9,723 nt of DNA from UBA6522 sp036231525 (GTDB taxonomy: Bacteria; Pseudomonadota; Gammaproteobacteria; Steroidobacterales; Rariloculaceae): assembly GCA_036231525.1 (NCBI GenBank), contig JAZAGZ010000104.1, positions 1 through 9,723 on the forward strand. The letters run 5' to 3'. The notes under the pieces were generated by a model, which saw nothing but the letters and a program-made list of their open reading frames with translations, did not search any database and was not told the origin of the DNA. Positions 1 to 6,596 of this stretch are shown piece by piece. The translations under genes were made by a program, and so were the position numbers. Each line of letters opens with the position of its first letter. Within the stretch, counting starts at the first letter, position 1.

Positions 1-440
1 CGACCATCCATCCAGAATTCACGCAGTGTCCGGCCCTGCTGCAGAAGTTGCAGCACCCTGCCATCGATGTGGATGAATTCAAATGTTCGTGGAGAGGTAT
101 CTTCCATTACACGAGGAAAACCGAGAGGATTACATGCGAAGGTGGGATCATTTGAAAGCGCGGGATCATCTACGGCCGGCACACGGGGATCAGCGCTGCG
201 GGTCGGGATATGTGTCAGGTACTTCGCTTCACCTTCAGGTGTTAAGGATGGCCTATCCAGGCCGAAGGGAACACCTATCGGAATTCCGCCGGGGCGGAAT
301 CTTACCTGACCTCCATATTGGTACCAGATACCTGAGAAATCATGAGGATCAAAATCTGTGGTCGTACTGTTCTGGGCCAATCCGCTAAGCGGTTGGATAC
401 AGAGGAGCATGAGCAGTGGCAACATCCGCTGATTTAGCAT
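1..440 (-). CDS. Secreted protein of unknown function, DFSGIW/CNPLGFPR type (3' end outside window)
   Basis: The minus-strand frame opens with ATG at 440 and stays open to the left edge, giving 146 codons without a stop, so the C-terminus is missing. Residues 1-22 form a signal peptide (basic start, hydrophobic LPLLMLLCI, cleavage near GLA-Q), so the product is probably periplasmic or exported. The mature part has DFSGIW (34-39), LTPEGEAKYL (66-75), CNPLGFPR (103-110) and RTLREFWMDG (137-146). I recognise this as a layout shared by a large group of secreted proteins of unknown function, often annotated only as hypothetical; from memory they tend to occur in the same genomes as DUF6152 proteins such as the one at the right end of this window. 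An AGGAG-like ribosome site lies about 10 nt before the ATG, and the upstream redoxin ends 18 nt away, so the two are probably co-transcribed. No catalytic motif is visible and I assign no function. Confidence 0.85.
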   Translation of the reverse strand, partial: MLNQRMLPLLMLLCIQPLSGLAQNSTTTDFDPHDFSGIWYQYGGQVRFRPGGIPIGVPFGLDRPSLTPEGEAKYLTHIPTRSADPRVPAVDDPALSNDPTFACNPLGFPRVMEDTSPRTFEFIHIDGRVLQLLQQGRTLREFWMDG

Positions 441-458
441 GCCGAAATCTCCTGGGGC

Positions 459-1088
459 TTACTCCAGCACCCCCAGTGCATATTGAAGCGTGCCTTCTCC
501 GTCGACCCTCTCCCGGAAACTCTCAATAAATATTTTGCCGACAATTTCATTGTTGGGATTCACGACGAACACACCAGGGTGAGGGATACCATAAGCTGGT
601 TCACCCGGTTCGTATTGCTCATTGAGAATGCCAAGCGCGTTCATCGTGCTGGCATCGATATCCGAGATGAATGGATAAGTGATGTTGCCTGCATTGACAA
701 ACGCCTGTTGTAGCTCTGGTGCATCGTAGGTTACGACAACGATGCCAACCCCTGCCTGTTCGTAAGCATCAACGTGTTCCTGCAGCTGCCCGAGCTGCGC
801 TCTACAGAAAGGTCACCAGTCAGCAGAGCGTACGGCGAAAAATATCAAACCTTTGTCCCCGTGAAACCCATCGATGCTAGTAATTTCTTCCCCTTCATAA
901 CGTGCGCGTATCATCGGGAATTGCATGCCTACGGGAACGCCTGGATCGAAGTCATCGGTATCTTCGTTTAGGAACATATTTTCTAAATTTGGCCCCATTC
1001 CTTGCGCGAGGAGTGGGCTGCTAAAGGTAAACATGCACCCCACAACGACCGCGAAACCAGTTGTCAAAAAGTTGGGTAATTTTCTCAT
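459..1088 (-). CDS. Exported redoxin, predicted selenoprotein with UxxC active site (in-frame TGA read as Sec)
   Basis: The frame from ATG 1088 reaches TGA at 813-815 (codon 92) and then continues in the same frame for 117 sense codons to TAA at 459, giving 209 residues if TGA is read as selenocysteine. Residues 1-29 are a signal peptide (hydrophobic TTGFAVVVGCMF, cleavage near LLAQ). Around the TGA the peptide is FFAVRSADW-U-PFCRAQL, the AhpC/TSA-redoxin active site with Sec in place of the first (attacking) Cys and Cys95 as resolving residue. Typical redoxin sequence continues after the TGA: GIVVVTYD, YPFISDID and the cis-Pro loop YGIPHPGVFVV. That both halves are conserved-looking and that the TGA hits exactly the catalytic Cys argue against a nonsense mutation. 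The likely role is a periplasmic thiol/selenol oxidoreductase or peroxidase; the substrate is unknown. A GAGG ribosome site lies 9 nt before the ATG. The alternatives are a pseudogene or a sequencing error changing TGC/TGT to TGA. Confidence 0.85.
782..798 (-). promoter_or_regulatory. Candidate bacterial SECIS element (hairpin after the UGA of the redoxin gene)
   Basis: On the minus strand, 14 nt after the TGA at 813-815, there is a 17-nt perfect hairpin: GCAGCT, loop CGGGC, AGCTGC. Bacterial SECIS elements are stem-loops just downstream of the Sec UGA, inside the coding region, with guanines in a small apical loop that SelB binds. The spacing, 17-nt size and G-rich loop fit that description. 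A competing pairing (802-807 with 780-785) is also possible, so the exact fold is uncertain. The element is inferred from pairing and position only. Confidence 0.55.
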
Positions 1089-1320
1089 TAACCATTTCCT
1101 CAGATTTTGATCGCTATCGGGTTAGGTGATGTACATGTGCATTGTTGCGCGAATGGGCGGACCTGGCAACTGAGCAATACCTGTATGCCTATGCATTCGA
1201 TGGAGCTCTTTTGCCTTCTGAGACCCTGAGCCCAAATGCAGATCGTGTGAGATCCTTGTCCGCATTTCAATGTAGTTTCTGTTAACGTGGTTGGACATTT
1301 TCTCTGAAGGGACCCCGTCC

Positions 1321-1524
1321 ATGGGCAGACCAGGACCACAAACCCACGCAAAACGCATGCGTGAGCAGGCGAAAAAGGAAAAGCGCAGGGCTAAGGAAGA
1401 AAAGAAGGCTCTGCGGAAGGCTGAGAAACAGGCCGCTCTGAACCCTGAGGAACCTGCCGAGGTGGAATCTAGCGAAGTGGAATCTAACGAAGTGGTGACG
1501 GAAACGAACCAGTCAACGAGTTGA
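1321..1524 (+). CDS. Small basic coiled-coil-like protein with acidic tail, function unknown
   Basis: This 67-residue protein starts at ATG 1321, with GAAGGG about 9 nt upstream; an in-frame TTG at 1291 is possible but less likely. Residues 1-9 (MGRPGPQTH) look like a defined motif. Residues 10-39 are very rich in Lys, Arg, Glu and Ala and would form a charged, mostly basic helix. Residues 40-67 are acidic and Ser/Thr-rich, with a short tandem duplication (VESSE/VESNE) made by a 15-nt repeat at 1462-1491. There is no signal peptide or membrane segment, so it should be cytoplasmic. Such a charged helix could bind nucleic acid or ribosomes, but that is inference. I recall similar short proteins annotated as hypothetical in proteobacteria. 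It lies 201 nt upstream of a cold-shock gene on the same strand. A co-regulated role is possible but not shown. Confidence 0.7.
   Translation: MGRPGPQTHAKRMREQAKKEKRRAKEEKKALRKAEKQAALNPEEPAEVESSEVESNEVVTETNQSTS
1462..1491 (+). repeat. 15-nt tandem repeat in the acidic tail of the small protein gene
   Basis: Two adjacent 15-nt copies (GTGGAATCTAGCGAA and GTGGAATCTAACGAA) differ at one base and encode VESSE and VESNE. A more degenerate third copy may follow at 1492. The unit is a multiple of three, so copy changes would alter tail length without a frameshift. Confidence 0.8.
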
Positions 1525-1621
1525 TTATTCACCTAGAATTGGGTTCAGAAAGTTTGCGTTTAGCAGGAATATGCCGCAGTATCGCCGCGCGATCTACGTT
1601 TTGGCCTGACTTTTAGCTATC

Positions 1622-1638
1622 CGCCCGAGCCTCGGGCG
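1622..1638 (+). promoter_or_regulatory. GC-rich hairpin between small protein gene and cold-shock gene
   Basis: CGCCCGA, a 3-nt loop, then TCGGGCG gives a perfect 7-bp stem. It lies 98 nt after the stop of the small protein gene and 88 nt before the cold-shock start. No clear T-run follows, so a Rho-independent terminator is doubtful. It could be part of a structured cold-shock leader. Confidence 0.4.
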
Positions 1639-1677
1639 TTCGATTCAAGACATCCACGACGACCAGGTTGTTCGTTA

Positions 1678-1700
1678 GTCGCGCACGATATTCGCGCGAC
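1678..1700 (+). promoter_or_regulatory. Leader hairpin just upstream of the cold-shock ribosome binding site
   Basis: GTCGCGC and GCGCGAC (7 bp, perfect) flank a 9-nt AT-rich loop. The hairpin ends 10 nt before the strong ribosome site GAGGAGG (1711-1717) of the cold-shock gene. Long structured leaders are known for cspA-type mRNAs, where they control translation with temperature. Whether this one does so is inference. Confidence 0.4.
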
Positions 1701-1725
1701 CTAGTTAATTAGAGGAGGCCAAAAT

Positions 1726-1929
1726 ATGCCTACAGGAACTGTTAAATTTTTCAATGCCGCCAAAGGTTTCGGATTTATCCAGCGAGAAGATGGTGAAAAG
1801 GACGTTTTCGTCCATATAAGTGCTGTGCAGGGAGCCGGCTTGGATACGCTGAGTGAGGGCCAGAGAGTCAGCTTTGAGATTATCGAAGAGCGTGGCAAAC
1901 CAGCAGCCAGCAATCTGAAGGCGGAATAA
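1726..1929 (+). CDS. csp: Cold-shock domain protein (CspA family)
   Basis: This 67-residue single cold-shock domain is full length for the family. It begins MPTGTVKFFN and carries RNP1 as KGFGFIQ (13-19) and RNP2 as VFVHI (27-31), the aromatic patches that bind single-stranded RNA and DNA. Family members act in the cytoplasm as RNA chaperones that keep mRNA unfolded, often induced by cold or on entry to stationary phase. The start is fixed by a strong GAGGAGG site 8 nt upstream of the ATG. The leader contains two perfect hairpins and the gene is closed by a strong terminator, so it can be transcribed as a short mRNA. Which Csp paralogue it is, and whether it is cold-induced, cannot be told from this sequence. 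Confidence 0.97.
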   Translation: MPTGTVKFFNAAKGFGFIQREDGEKDVFVHISAVQGAGLDTLSEGQRVSFEIIEERGKPAASNLKAE

Positions 1930-1943
1930 GAACTCGCACTATG

Positions 1944-1978
1944 CACTATGCCCGACTCAGTCGGGCGTAGTGTCTTTT
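1944..1978 (+). terminator. Rho-independent terminator of the cold-shock gene
   Basis: A 13-bp stem (CACTATGCCCGAC with GTCGGGCGTAGTG, one T-G wobble) with a 3-nt loop is followed by TCTTTT. It starts 14 nt after the cold-shock stop codon. The opposing operon ends at 2011, so the stem might also slow transcripts arriving from the right, but on that strand no T-run follows. Confidence 0.9.
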
Positions 1979-2010
1979 AGCGGAGTAGAGGATTGATGGA
2001 TGGGCGGGGG

Positions 2011-3024
2011 CTACTCGTCCGGTGAGCTAAGTATTTCCATCACCTCTACAACCCTATCTTCTTGGGCCGATTTCACGCCCGCACAAATTACCGCGAGAGA
2101 CTCCGTGGCTCGCAGGCCACCGATTTCTGGTGTTGCCTCGCCCCGAATGCAGCCCGCAAACTCTTCTAGCTCGTCAACAATGGTGTCATTTTTCTCACAG
2201 GCGATTTCTTTTACGTCTGTGTTTCCTCGTGTGAGGTGTCTGAGTCCTCCAAAGAGATCGTAGTACGCGCTTGCTTCTTTCCCGTACACATTCACCATAT
2301 AGTACTCAGAAGCTGAGGCGTAGCTTGCCGTTAGGTTGGAAATAGCACCATTCTCGTGTTCCAGGATTAGATTAGCGATGTCTGGATTGTCTCCAGGCAG
2401 AACGAGTTGTGTAGATATAGCCGAGACACGCTTTACAGGGCCCATGAGCATTTCGAGCACATCCGTGTAATGGATTCCAATCTGTAGCATCACACCTCCA
2501 GGCATGCCAGTGGATTGGTAGCGCCAGGAGCTAAGGTCAATCTTACCGAGTCGATCTCGACTAATATTGGCCTCTGCTTGTACCAATTTACCGAATCGGC
2601 CTGCACCGATCTCTTCTTTTATCCAGCGGAAATGATTCTCCCGTCTGCGTTGATAACCGATGGCAAGGATCACCCCATAGTCGGCACACACTTGTGTAAT
2701 TTTCTTTCCATCCGCGATCGTATTCGCAATGGGTTTGTCGAGAAATACATGCTTGCCTGCTTCGGCCGCCTGCTGCACAGTTTCAAGATGAACCTCATTC
2801 GGGGTTGTGTTAATGATGCCCTGGATAGATTCATCAGCAAGGAGTTCTTCGTAGGTTGAGGCGGCCTTACAATTGTATTTTTCTGCGAAAGCTTCCCGCT
2901 TACTATCGGATCGTGTGTAACAGGCAGCGATATCTATCGAAGGTGTCCGTTTTATAGCGTCGGCTAGGACGTCTGACCACCATCCCATGCCTAGCGCTCC
3001 GACGCGAACGGGTTCCGTACTCAT
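2011..3024 (-). CDS. Gfo/Idh/MocA-family NAD(P)-dependent oxidoreductase
   Basis: This 337-residue protein has the usual family length. The N-terminal Rossmann fold shows the dinucleotide-binding loop VGALGMG (8-14), followed by TTPNEVHLETVQQAAEAGKHVFLDKPIA (in pieces around 73-100), where Lys97 is the typical catalytic lysine of the E/DKP motif. The C-terminal substrate domain has MPGGVMLQIGIHYTDVL, with His185 and Asp188 at the usual positions. The family oxidises or reduces hydroxyl groups on sugars, inositols and related polyols or acids; the substrate is not predictable here. I chose ATG 3024 because the longer in-frame start at 3111 would run into tctA and add non-homologous residues, and a GGAG site lies upstream of 3024. 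It is the last gene of the operon, 31 nt after tctA, suggesting that it acts on the imported compound or a product of it. Confidence 0.93.
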   Translation of the reverse strand: MSTEPVRVGALGMGWWSDVLADAIKRTPSIDIAACYTRSDSKREAFAEKYNCKAASTYEELLADESIQGIINTTPNEVHLETVQQAAEAGKHVFLDKPIANTIADGKKITQVCADYGVILAIGYQRRRENHFRWIKEEIGAGRFGKLVQAEANISRDRLGKIDLSSWRYQSTGMPGGVMLQIGIHYTDVLEMLMGPVKRVSAISTQLVLPGDNPDIANLILEHENGAISNLTASYASASEYYMVNVYGKEASAYYDLFGGLRHLTRGNTDVKEIACEKNDTIVDELEEFAGCIRGEATPEIGGLRATESLAVICAGVKSAQEDRVVEVMEILSSPDE

Positions 3025-3055
3025 CAAAAAATGCTCCGTCTGGACGTAGTTACCA

Positions 3056-4561
3056 TTATGTTCCTGCTTCTTTGTTTTGCATTCTACGTGTACTTTGAAT
3101 GGACCAGACAACTGAAACTACTGAGAGGCTGAGAAACAGTGCGCTGAAGGGTGAGGTGAAAAACACTGAAATATCACCCTGGGATCCTGTTAGCGCGATG
3201 CGTAGATTTTCTTCCAGTTGTTGACCCAGCACTAGCGCTAGCAACAATGGCACAACTGGCATGTCGAGCCACTTCATAGCAAGCCCGAGTAGCCCAAAGC
3301 AGAACATCACGTAGACATCGAAGAAAGAATTTCGTAATGCGTACGATCCAACAACGCAGAGGATGGCAATCGCAGGCATGAGAATTGTACGGGGGGCTGC
3401 GGCTAGCTTGACCAGAAGTCGTAGCCCAGCCAAAGCAATAACCAGATTAAAAATGTTTGCCCAAAAGAATGAGAATATGACGCTATAGGCAAAATCCGCA
3501 TGTTCTATAAATAGAAGTGGTCCCGGTGCTAGGCCATGGATTAATAGAGCCCCTATGAGTACCGCGGTTACCGGGTCCCCTGGAATTCCTAACGTCATCA
3601 TGGGGATCAGGGCGCCACCCGTAACCGCGTTGTTAGCCGATTCCGGGGCCGCAATGCCCTCAATGGCTCCCTTGCCGAACTCGTCCGAGCTCTGAGTAGT
3701 CTTACGGGCATAGTCGTAGCTAATGAAAGCTGCGATTGGGCCGCCAGCACCTGGCAACATACCGAGGAAAGAACCCGCAATTGAACCGATAGTTACCGGT
3801 AGACGCATTCGGCGTAGATCAGGCAATGTGGGTAAGAGACTCTTGAAAGGGATGGACGGTGTGCGTACCGCACTGGCGATTGTTTTCTTTCCAAGGTTTC
3901 CAATGAGTTGTGGGATGGCAAAAAGCCCGATCAATGCTGTCAGGAAATGAATACCCGAGAGGAGGTTTGTATCACCAAACGTGAAGCGTGCAGTGCCCAT
4001 GACCGGATCCTGACCTATGGAAACAATTGCTAGTCCAATTACCGCCGACAAGAGTCCTTTGATCCATGATTGAGCAGCAAAGGAACAAATGATGGTGAGA
4101 CCTAGGAACATTAAACTGAATAGATCTGGTGCTCGAAAACTGAGGGCTAGGTCGGCAAGGCTCGGTGAAATGAAGAATAGGCATAGGCAACTGAAAAGCC
4201 CTCCCGCGAAACTTGCGAGCATGGCGACCCCCAGTGCACGGCCAGTTTCGCCACGTGCTACTAGTGGATGGCCGTCCAGCGCGGTGGCTGCGGCCGAGGG
4301 CGTCCCGGGAATATTGAGCAGGATGGCAGAGAAGCTGCCTCCGAGCATACCGCCCACGTAAAGTCCGAGGAGCAATGCGATCGAGACGTTTGGATCGAGT
4401 ACGAAAGTGAGAGGTAACAATATGATGATTCCCGAGGAAATTGTCATACCCGGGATCATGCCGACAACGATGCCGAGCAAGCAGCCGACCGCGGTAGCCA
4501 TCAGACTAGAGGGCTGGATTGCTTGGAGAAACCCTTGTAAAACGTCTCCGGTCACCCCCAT
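3056..4561 (-). CDS. tctA: TctA-family large permease subunit of a tripartite tricarboxylate transporter
   Basis: This 501-residue, very hydrophobic protein has the full TctA length, with about ten to twelve membrane segments. Family signatures are present: GIVVGMIPGMT near residue 30, the repeated GSFLGMLPGAGGP in the second half, and the stretch with APESANNAVTGG and TLGIPGDPVTA. It should form the inner-membrane channel that, with TctB and the periplasmic binder TctC, imports a carboxylate using an ion gradient. The ATG lies inside the end of tctB (10-nt overlap), so translation is probably coupled. The order tctC-tctB-tctA is the standard one. The substrate is unknown: citrate is the classical case, but the family covers many organic acids. 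Confidence 0.96.
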   Translation of the reverse strand: MGVTGDVLQGFLQAIQPSSLMATAVGCLLGIVVGMIPGMTISSGIIILLPLTFVLDPNVSIALLLGLYVGGMLGGSFSAILLNIPGTPSAAATALDGHPLVARGETGRALGVAMLASFAGGLFSCLCLFFISPSLADLALSFRAPDLFSLMFLGLTIICSFAAQSWIKGLLSAVIGLAIVSIGQDPVMGTARFTFGDTNLLSGIHFLTALIGLFAIPQLIGNLGKKTIASAVRTPSIPFKSLLPTLPDLRRMRLPVTIGSIAGSFLGMLPGAGGPIAAFISYDYARKTTQSSDEFGKGAIEGIAAPESANNAVTGGALIPMMTLGIPGDPVTAVLIGALLIHGLAPGPLLFIEHADFAYSVIFSFFWANIFNLVIALAGLRLLVKLAAAPRTILMPAIAILCVVGSYALRNSFFDVYVMFCFGLLGLAMKWLDMPVVPLLLALVLGQQLEENLRIALTGSQGDISVFFTSPFSALFLSLSVVSVVWSIQSTRRMQNKEAGT

Positions 4562-5004
4562 AAGCCCCGCGGCAGCAGGACCTGAAAACCTGCGGCAAAG
4601 AGGTAAAACAGAACAATCGGAATTATTATCGCTGTGAGTGCGATAAGAAGTTTATTTCTTTCGCCGTAGAGCCACGTGAGGCCTGCAAAAAACAATATAC
4701 TGGCTACGATAAAGCCAAGTGTGGGCAGGAGTAGAAGATAGGCCGCAAATCCCACCAGTGCGAGCCAACTTTGAGTTGGTATATGGTATTCAATTACATC
4801 CGATTTCTTGCCCCCCCCGAGCAGTCCTCGGACGAGTAATGCGGTGGACAGTGCCAGCCATCCGGCTGTGATTAGCCAGGGGAGAAAGGCTGGGCCCGGT
4901 GTGCCAGGGAGGGTCCGATCCGGCAGGTCCGCGGTGAGAACACCATACCCAAGGCCGATCGCGAGCAACACTACCCCCGCGAGAACATTCCGTCGCACCA
5001 TCAT
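4552..5004 (-). CDS. tctB: TctB-family small membrane subunit of a tripartite tricarboxylate transporter
   Basis: This 150-residue protein has four predicted membrane segments, the normal size and layout of TctB. The first helix (VLAGVVLLAIGLGYGVL) is followed by the family-typical PGTPGPAFLPWLI, then a second helix, a polar loop after the GGGKK stretch, and two closely spaced C-terminal helices ending FQVLLPRGLWG. TctB is poorly conserved in sequence, so the call rests on size, topology, this motif and position between tctC and tctA. ATG 5004 is followed by a second ATG at 5001, and neither has a clear ribosome site. The stop of tctC is 10 nt away, so coupling is likely. Confidence 0.93.
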   Translation of the reverse strand: MMVRRNVLAGVVLLAIGLGYGVLTADLPDRTLPGTPGPAFLPWLITAGWLALSTALLVRGLLGGGKKSDVIEYHIPTQSWLALVGFAAYLLLLPTLGFIVASILFFAGLTWLYGERNKLLIALTAIIIPIVLFYLFAAGFQVLLPRGLWG

Positions 5005-5014
5005 GTGAATAATG

Positions 5015-5983
5015 CTAGTTCAATTCTCGTCCGAAGACAGAAAGACCCGCATTTTCGATAATAGCTTTTACTTTGATGTCTTCGGTGGCCATGAGTGTCT
5101 CAAACTCTTCGGAAGACATCGTCTCTACCGTAAAACCCACTTCCTCGGCGAGCTGCATGAACGCCGTGGACATTGCTGCACGGGTCATGGCTTCGGCGAG
5201 CCGGGTCTTTACTTCCTCGGGCGTATCCTTAGGTACTGAGAGACCACGGAACACCTCGAACTCGGAGTCGATGCCGAGTTCCGTCGCGGTAGGTACGTCG
5301 GGGATTACGGCGTTTCTCTCCGTACTCAGGGTTGCTAAGAGCGTCAATCGGCCCGCTTTCACTAGGCTGATGGCACCAGTTAAGGGGGCGATCATGGCGT
5401 CCGCTTCGCCACTTAATACCGTTGTGTTGCGCCGACGGGTGCCGATGGGGAGGTGAATAACTTCACAGCCGATCGCATTTGCCAACGACAATGCGCCGAG
5501 ATGGGTAGCGCTTCCCGTGCCTGAGTTAGCAATCTTGAATGTATTGGGGTTCGCAACACAATCAGCGATGAAGGACTCGAGGTCATTCCACGGCGCGTTG
5601 TTACCCACAGCGAGCACTATTGGTTGATACTCAACGCGTCCGATATGATCCAAAGCGTCGTATTCGAAGGGGACGTTACCAAGGTTGGTTATGGTGAGAA
5701 TGGAAGTGGAATTCCAAGAGACCGTATAGCCATCCGGTTTAGCGTTATTCACGTAGGTATACGCTACTGCGCCACCCGCTCCAGGTCTATTAACTGGGAC
5801 AACAGGGACGTTCAGGATATCACTCATTTCTTCAGCAATGAGCCTTCCCTCTATATCAGCGCCTCCACCTGCATCGAAAGGAATCACAAATTCGATAGCT
5901 CGTTCAGGGTAATCGGCAAATCCCGGAGGGATTGCCAAAATCAAACATAAAATGATTGACGACCGAAGTGTAGGCCCTGTCAT
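5015..5983 (-). CDS. tctC: TctC/Bug-family periplasmic solute-binding protein
   Basis: From ATG 5983 the protein has 322 residues, the usual Bug length. Residues 1-23 are a signal peptide (hydrophobic SSIILCLILAI, cleavage near GFA-DYP). The mature start YPERAIEFVIPFDAGGGAD and the later VNRPGAGGAVA and KPDGYT are hallmark Bug sequences that shape the carboxylate-binding cleft. The protein should capture the solute in the periplasm and deliver it to TctBA. A GTG at 6007 opens the frame 8 codons earlier but would overlap the gene before it and spoil the signal peptide; from 5983 the gap to the upstream stop is 4 nt. Bug proteins bind diverse carboxylates, amides and aromatics, so the ligand cannot be named. 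Confidence 0.95.
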   Translation of the reverse strand: MTGPTLRSSIILCLILAIPPGFADYPERAIEFVIPFDAGGGADIEGRLIAEEMSDILNVPVVPVNRPGAGGAVAYTYVNNAKPDGYTVSWNSTSILTITNLGNVPFEYDALDHIGRVEYQPIVLAVGNNAPWNDLESFIADCVANPNTFKIANSGTGSATHLGALSLANAIGCEVIHLPIGTRRRNTTVLSGEADAMIAPLTGAISLVKAGRLTLLATLSTERNAVIPDVPTATELGIDSEFEVFRGLSVPKDTPEEVKTRLAEAMTRAAMSTAFMQLAEEVGFTVETMSSEEFETLMATEDIKVKAIIENAGLSVFGRELN

Positions 5984-5987
5984 TTTA

Positions 5988-6434
5988 TCAAACGTCCGTC
6001 GTCGCACCGATGGCGTTCACGGCCGCCTCAGCAATACGTTGATCTTGTTCCCAGTCCCCACCGCTGACACCAATGCCACCAACACATTCCTGATCGAAAA
6101 ATACCGGGTAGCCACCTTCCATTGCTGTCCATCGTTCAGGTCCTGCGGCCAGCGACAGTCCGATAGCATGAAGCATGTCAAGGCCTTGGCCTTGGGCTCC
6201 CTGGGTAGTAGTGATTCGCCGATTAGATGATGCACACACGGCTTTAGTTAACGAAGAGTGCACGGTGTGGAATCGCCCACCGTCCATTCTCTCGAGCAAC
6301 AAAAGATGGCCTCCAGAATCAACTATTGCAACTGTAGCGGCAATGCCTAGCAAGTCCGCCTCGCCGATGGCCGCGCTCATCATGGATTTTGCACCCTGAG
6401 AAGTTAGTCTTTTCGAATTGGCAAAGTCCGCCAT
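5988..6434 (-). CDS. GlcG/HbpS family protein (DUF336)
   Basis: This 148-residue protein matches the full single domain of the GlcG/HbpS family. Visible landmarks are ATVAIVDSGGHLLLLERMDGG (33-53, in two parts) with the conserved D-GG-L and RMDG, KAVCAS (64-69), EGGYPVFF (106-113) and VGGIGVSGG (118-126). No signal peptide is present, so it should be cytoplasmic. Family members include a heme-binding protein of Streptomyces (HbpS) and GlcG of the E. coli glycolate locus, but most have no proven function; small-acid or heme-related roles have been suggested. It is the first gene of the operon, 4 nt before tctC, with a GAGGA ribosome site close to the ATG. Co-transcription with the transporter suggests that it handles or senses the imported compound, which is inference. 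Confidence 0.93.
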   Translation of the reverse strand: MADFANSKRLTSQGAKSMMSAAIGEADLLGIAATVAIVDSGGHLLLLERMDGGRFHTVHSSLTKAVCASSNRRITTTQGAQGQGLDMLHAIGLSLAAGPERWTAMEGGYPVFFDQECVGGIGVSGGDWEQDQRIAEAAVNAIGATTDV

Positions 6435-6596
6435 GTTTCCTCAGCGTTGGTTCTGACTACTGGGTCAGAGCTATTGGCCCGCCAGTCTTTTCCCAATGGT
6501 AGAGGGAAACAAGAGTTGTTGCCAGCTATGGGGAGTTTGGACTGAATCAATCCATTCCAACGTCTACATAGTGTGTCACAATACCGGAAATGACTG

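Noticed and set aside
67..388. Two plus-strand ORFs at 67-309 and 83-388
   Set aside because: They are antisense to the secreted protein gene on the minus strand, which has a signal peptide and recognisable family motifs.
813..1088. Treating the redoxin as a truncated pseudogene ending at the TGA, with a separate small ORF at 459-644
   Set aside because: The downstream frame is intact, continues the same domain, and the TGA replaces exactly the catalytic Cys; a random nonsense mutation at that codon is unlikely. The ATG at 644 lies in the middle of the domain.
1122..1532. 136-codon minus-strand ORF with Ser/Thr repeats
   Set aside because: It is the antisense shadow of the small charged protein gene; the repeats mirror that gene's acidic tail, and the rest shows no recognisable domain.
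1639..1646. TTCGATTC, resembling a tRNA T-loop
   Set aside because: The flanks do not form a T-stem and no acceptor, D or anticodon arms can be built around it on either strand.
3025..3111. Upstream extension of the oxidoreductase to 3111
   Set aside because: It overlaps the end of tctA, adds residues unlike the family, and leaves the Rossmann loop too far from the start; ATG 3024 has a ribosome site.
5984..6007. GTG start of the TctC-type protein at 6007
   Set aside because: It overlaps the upstream gene and adds a charged stretch before the signal peptide; ATG 5983 gives a normal signal sequence and a 4-nt gap.
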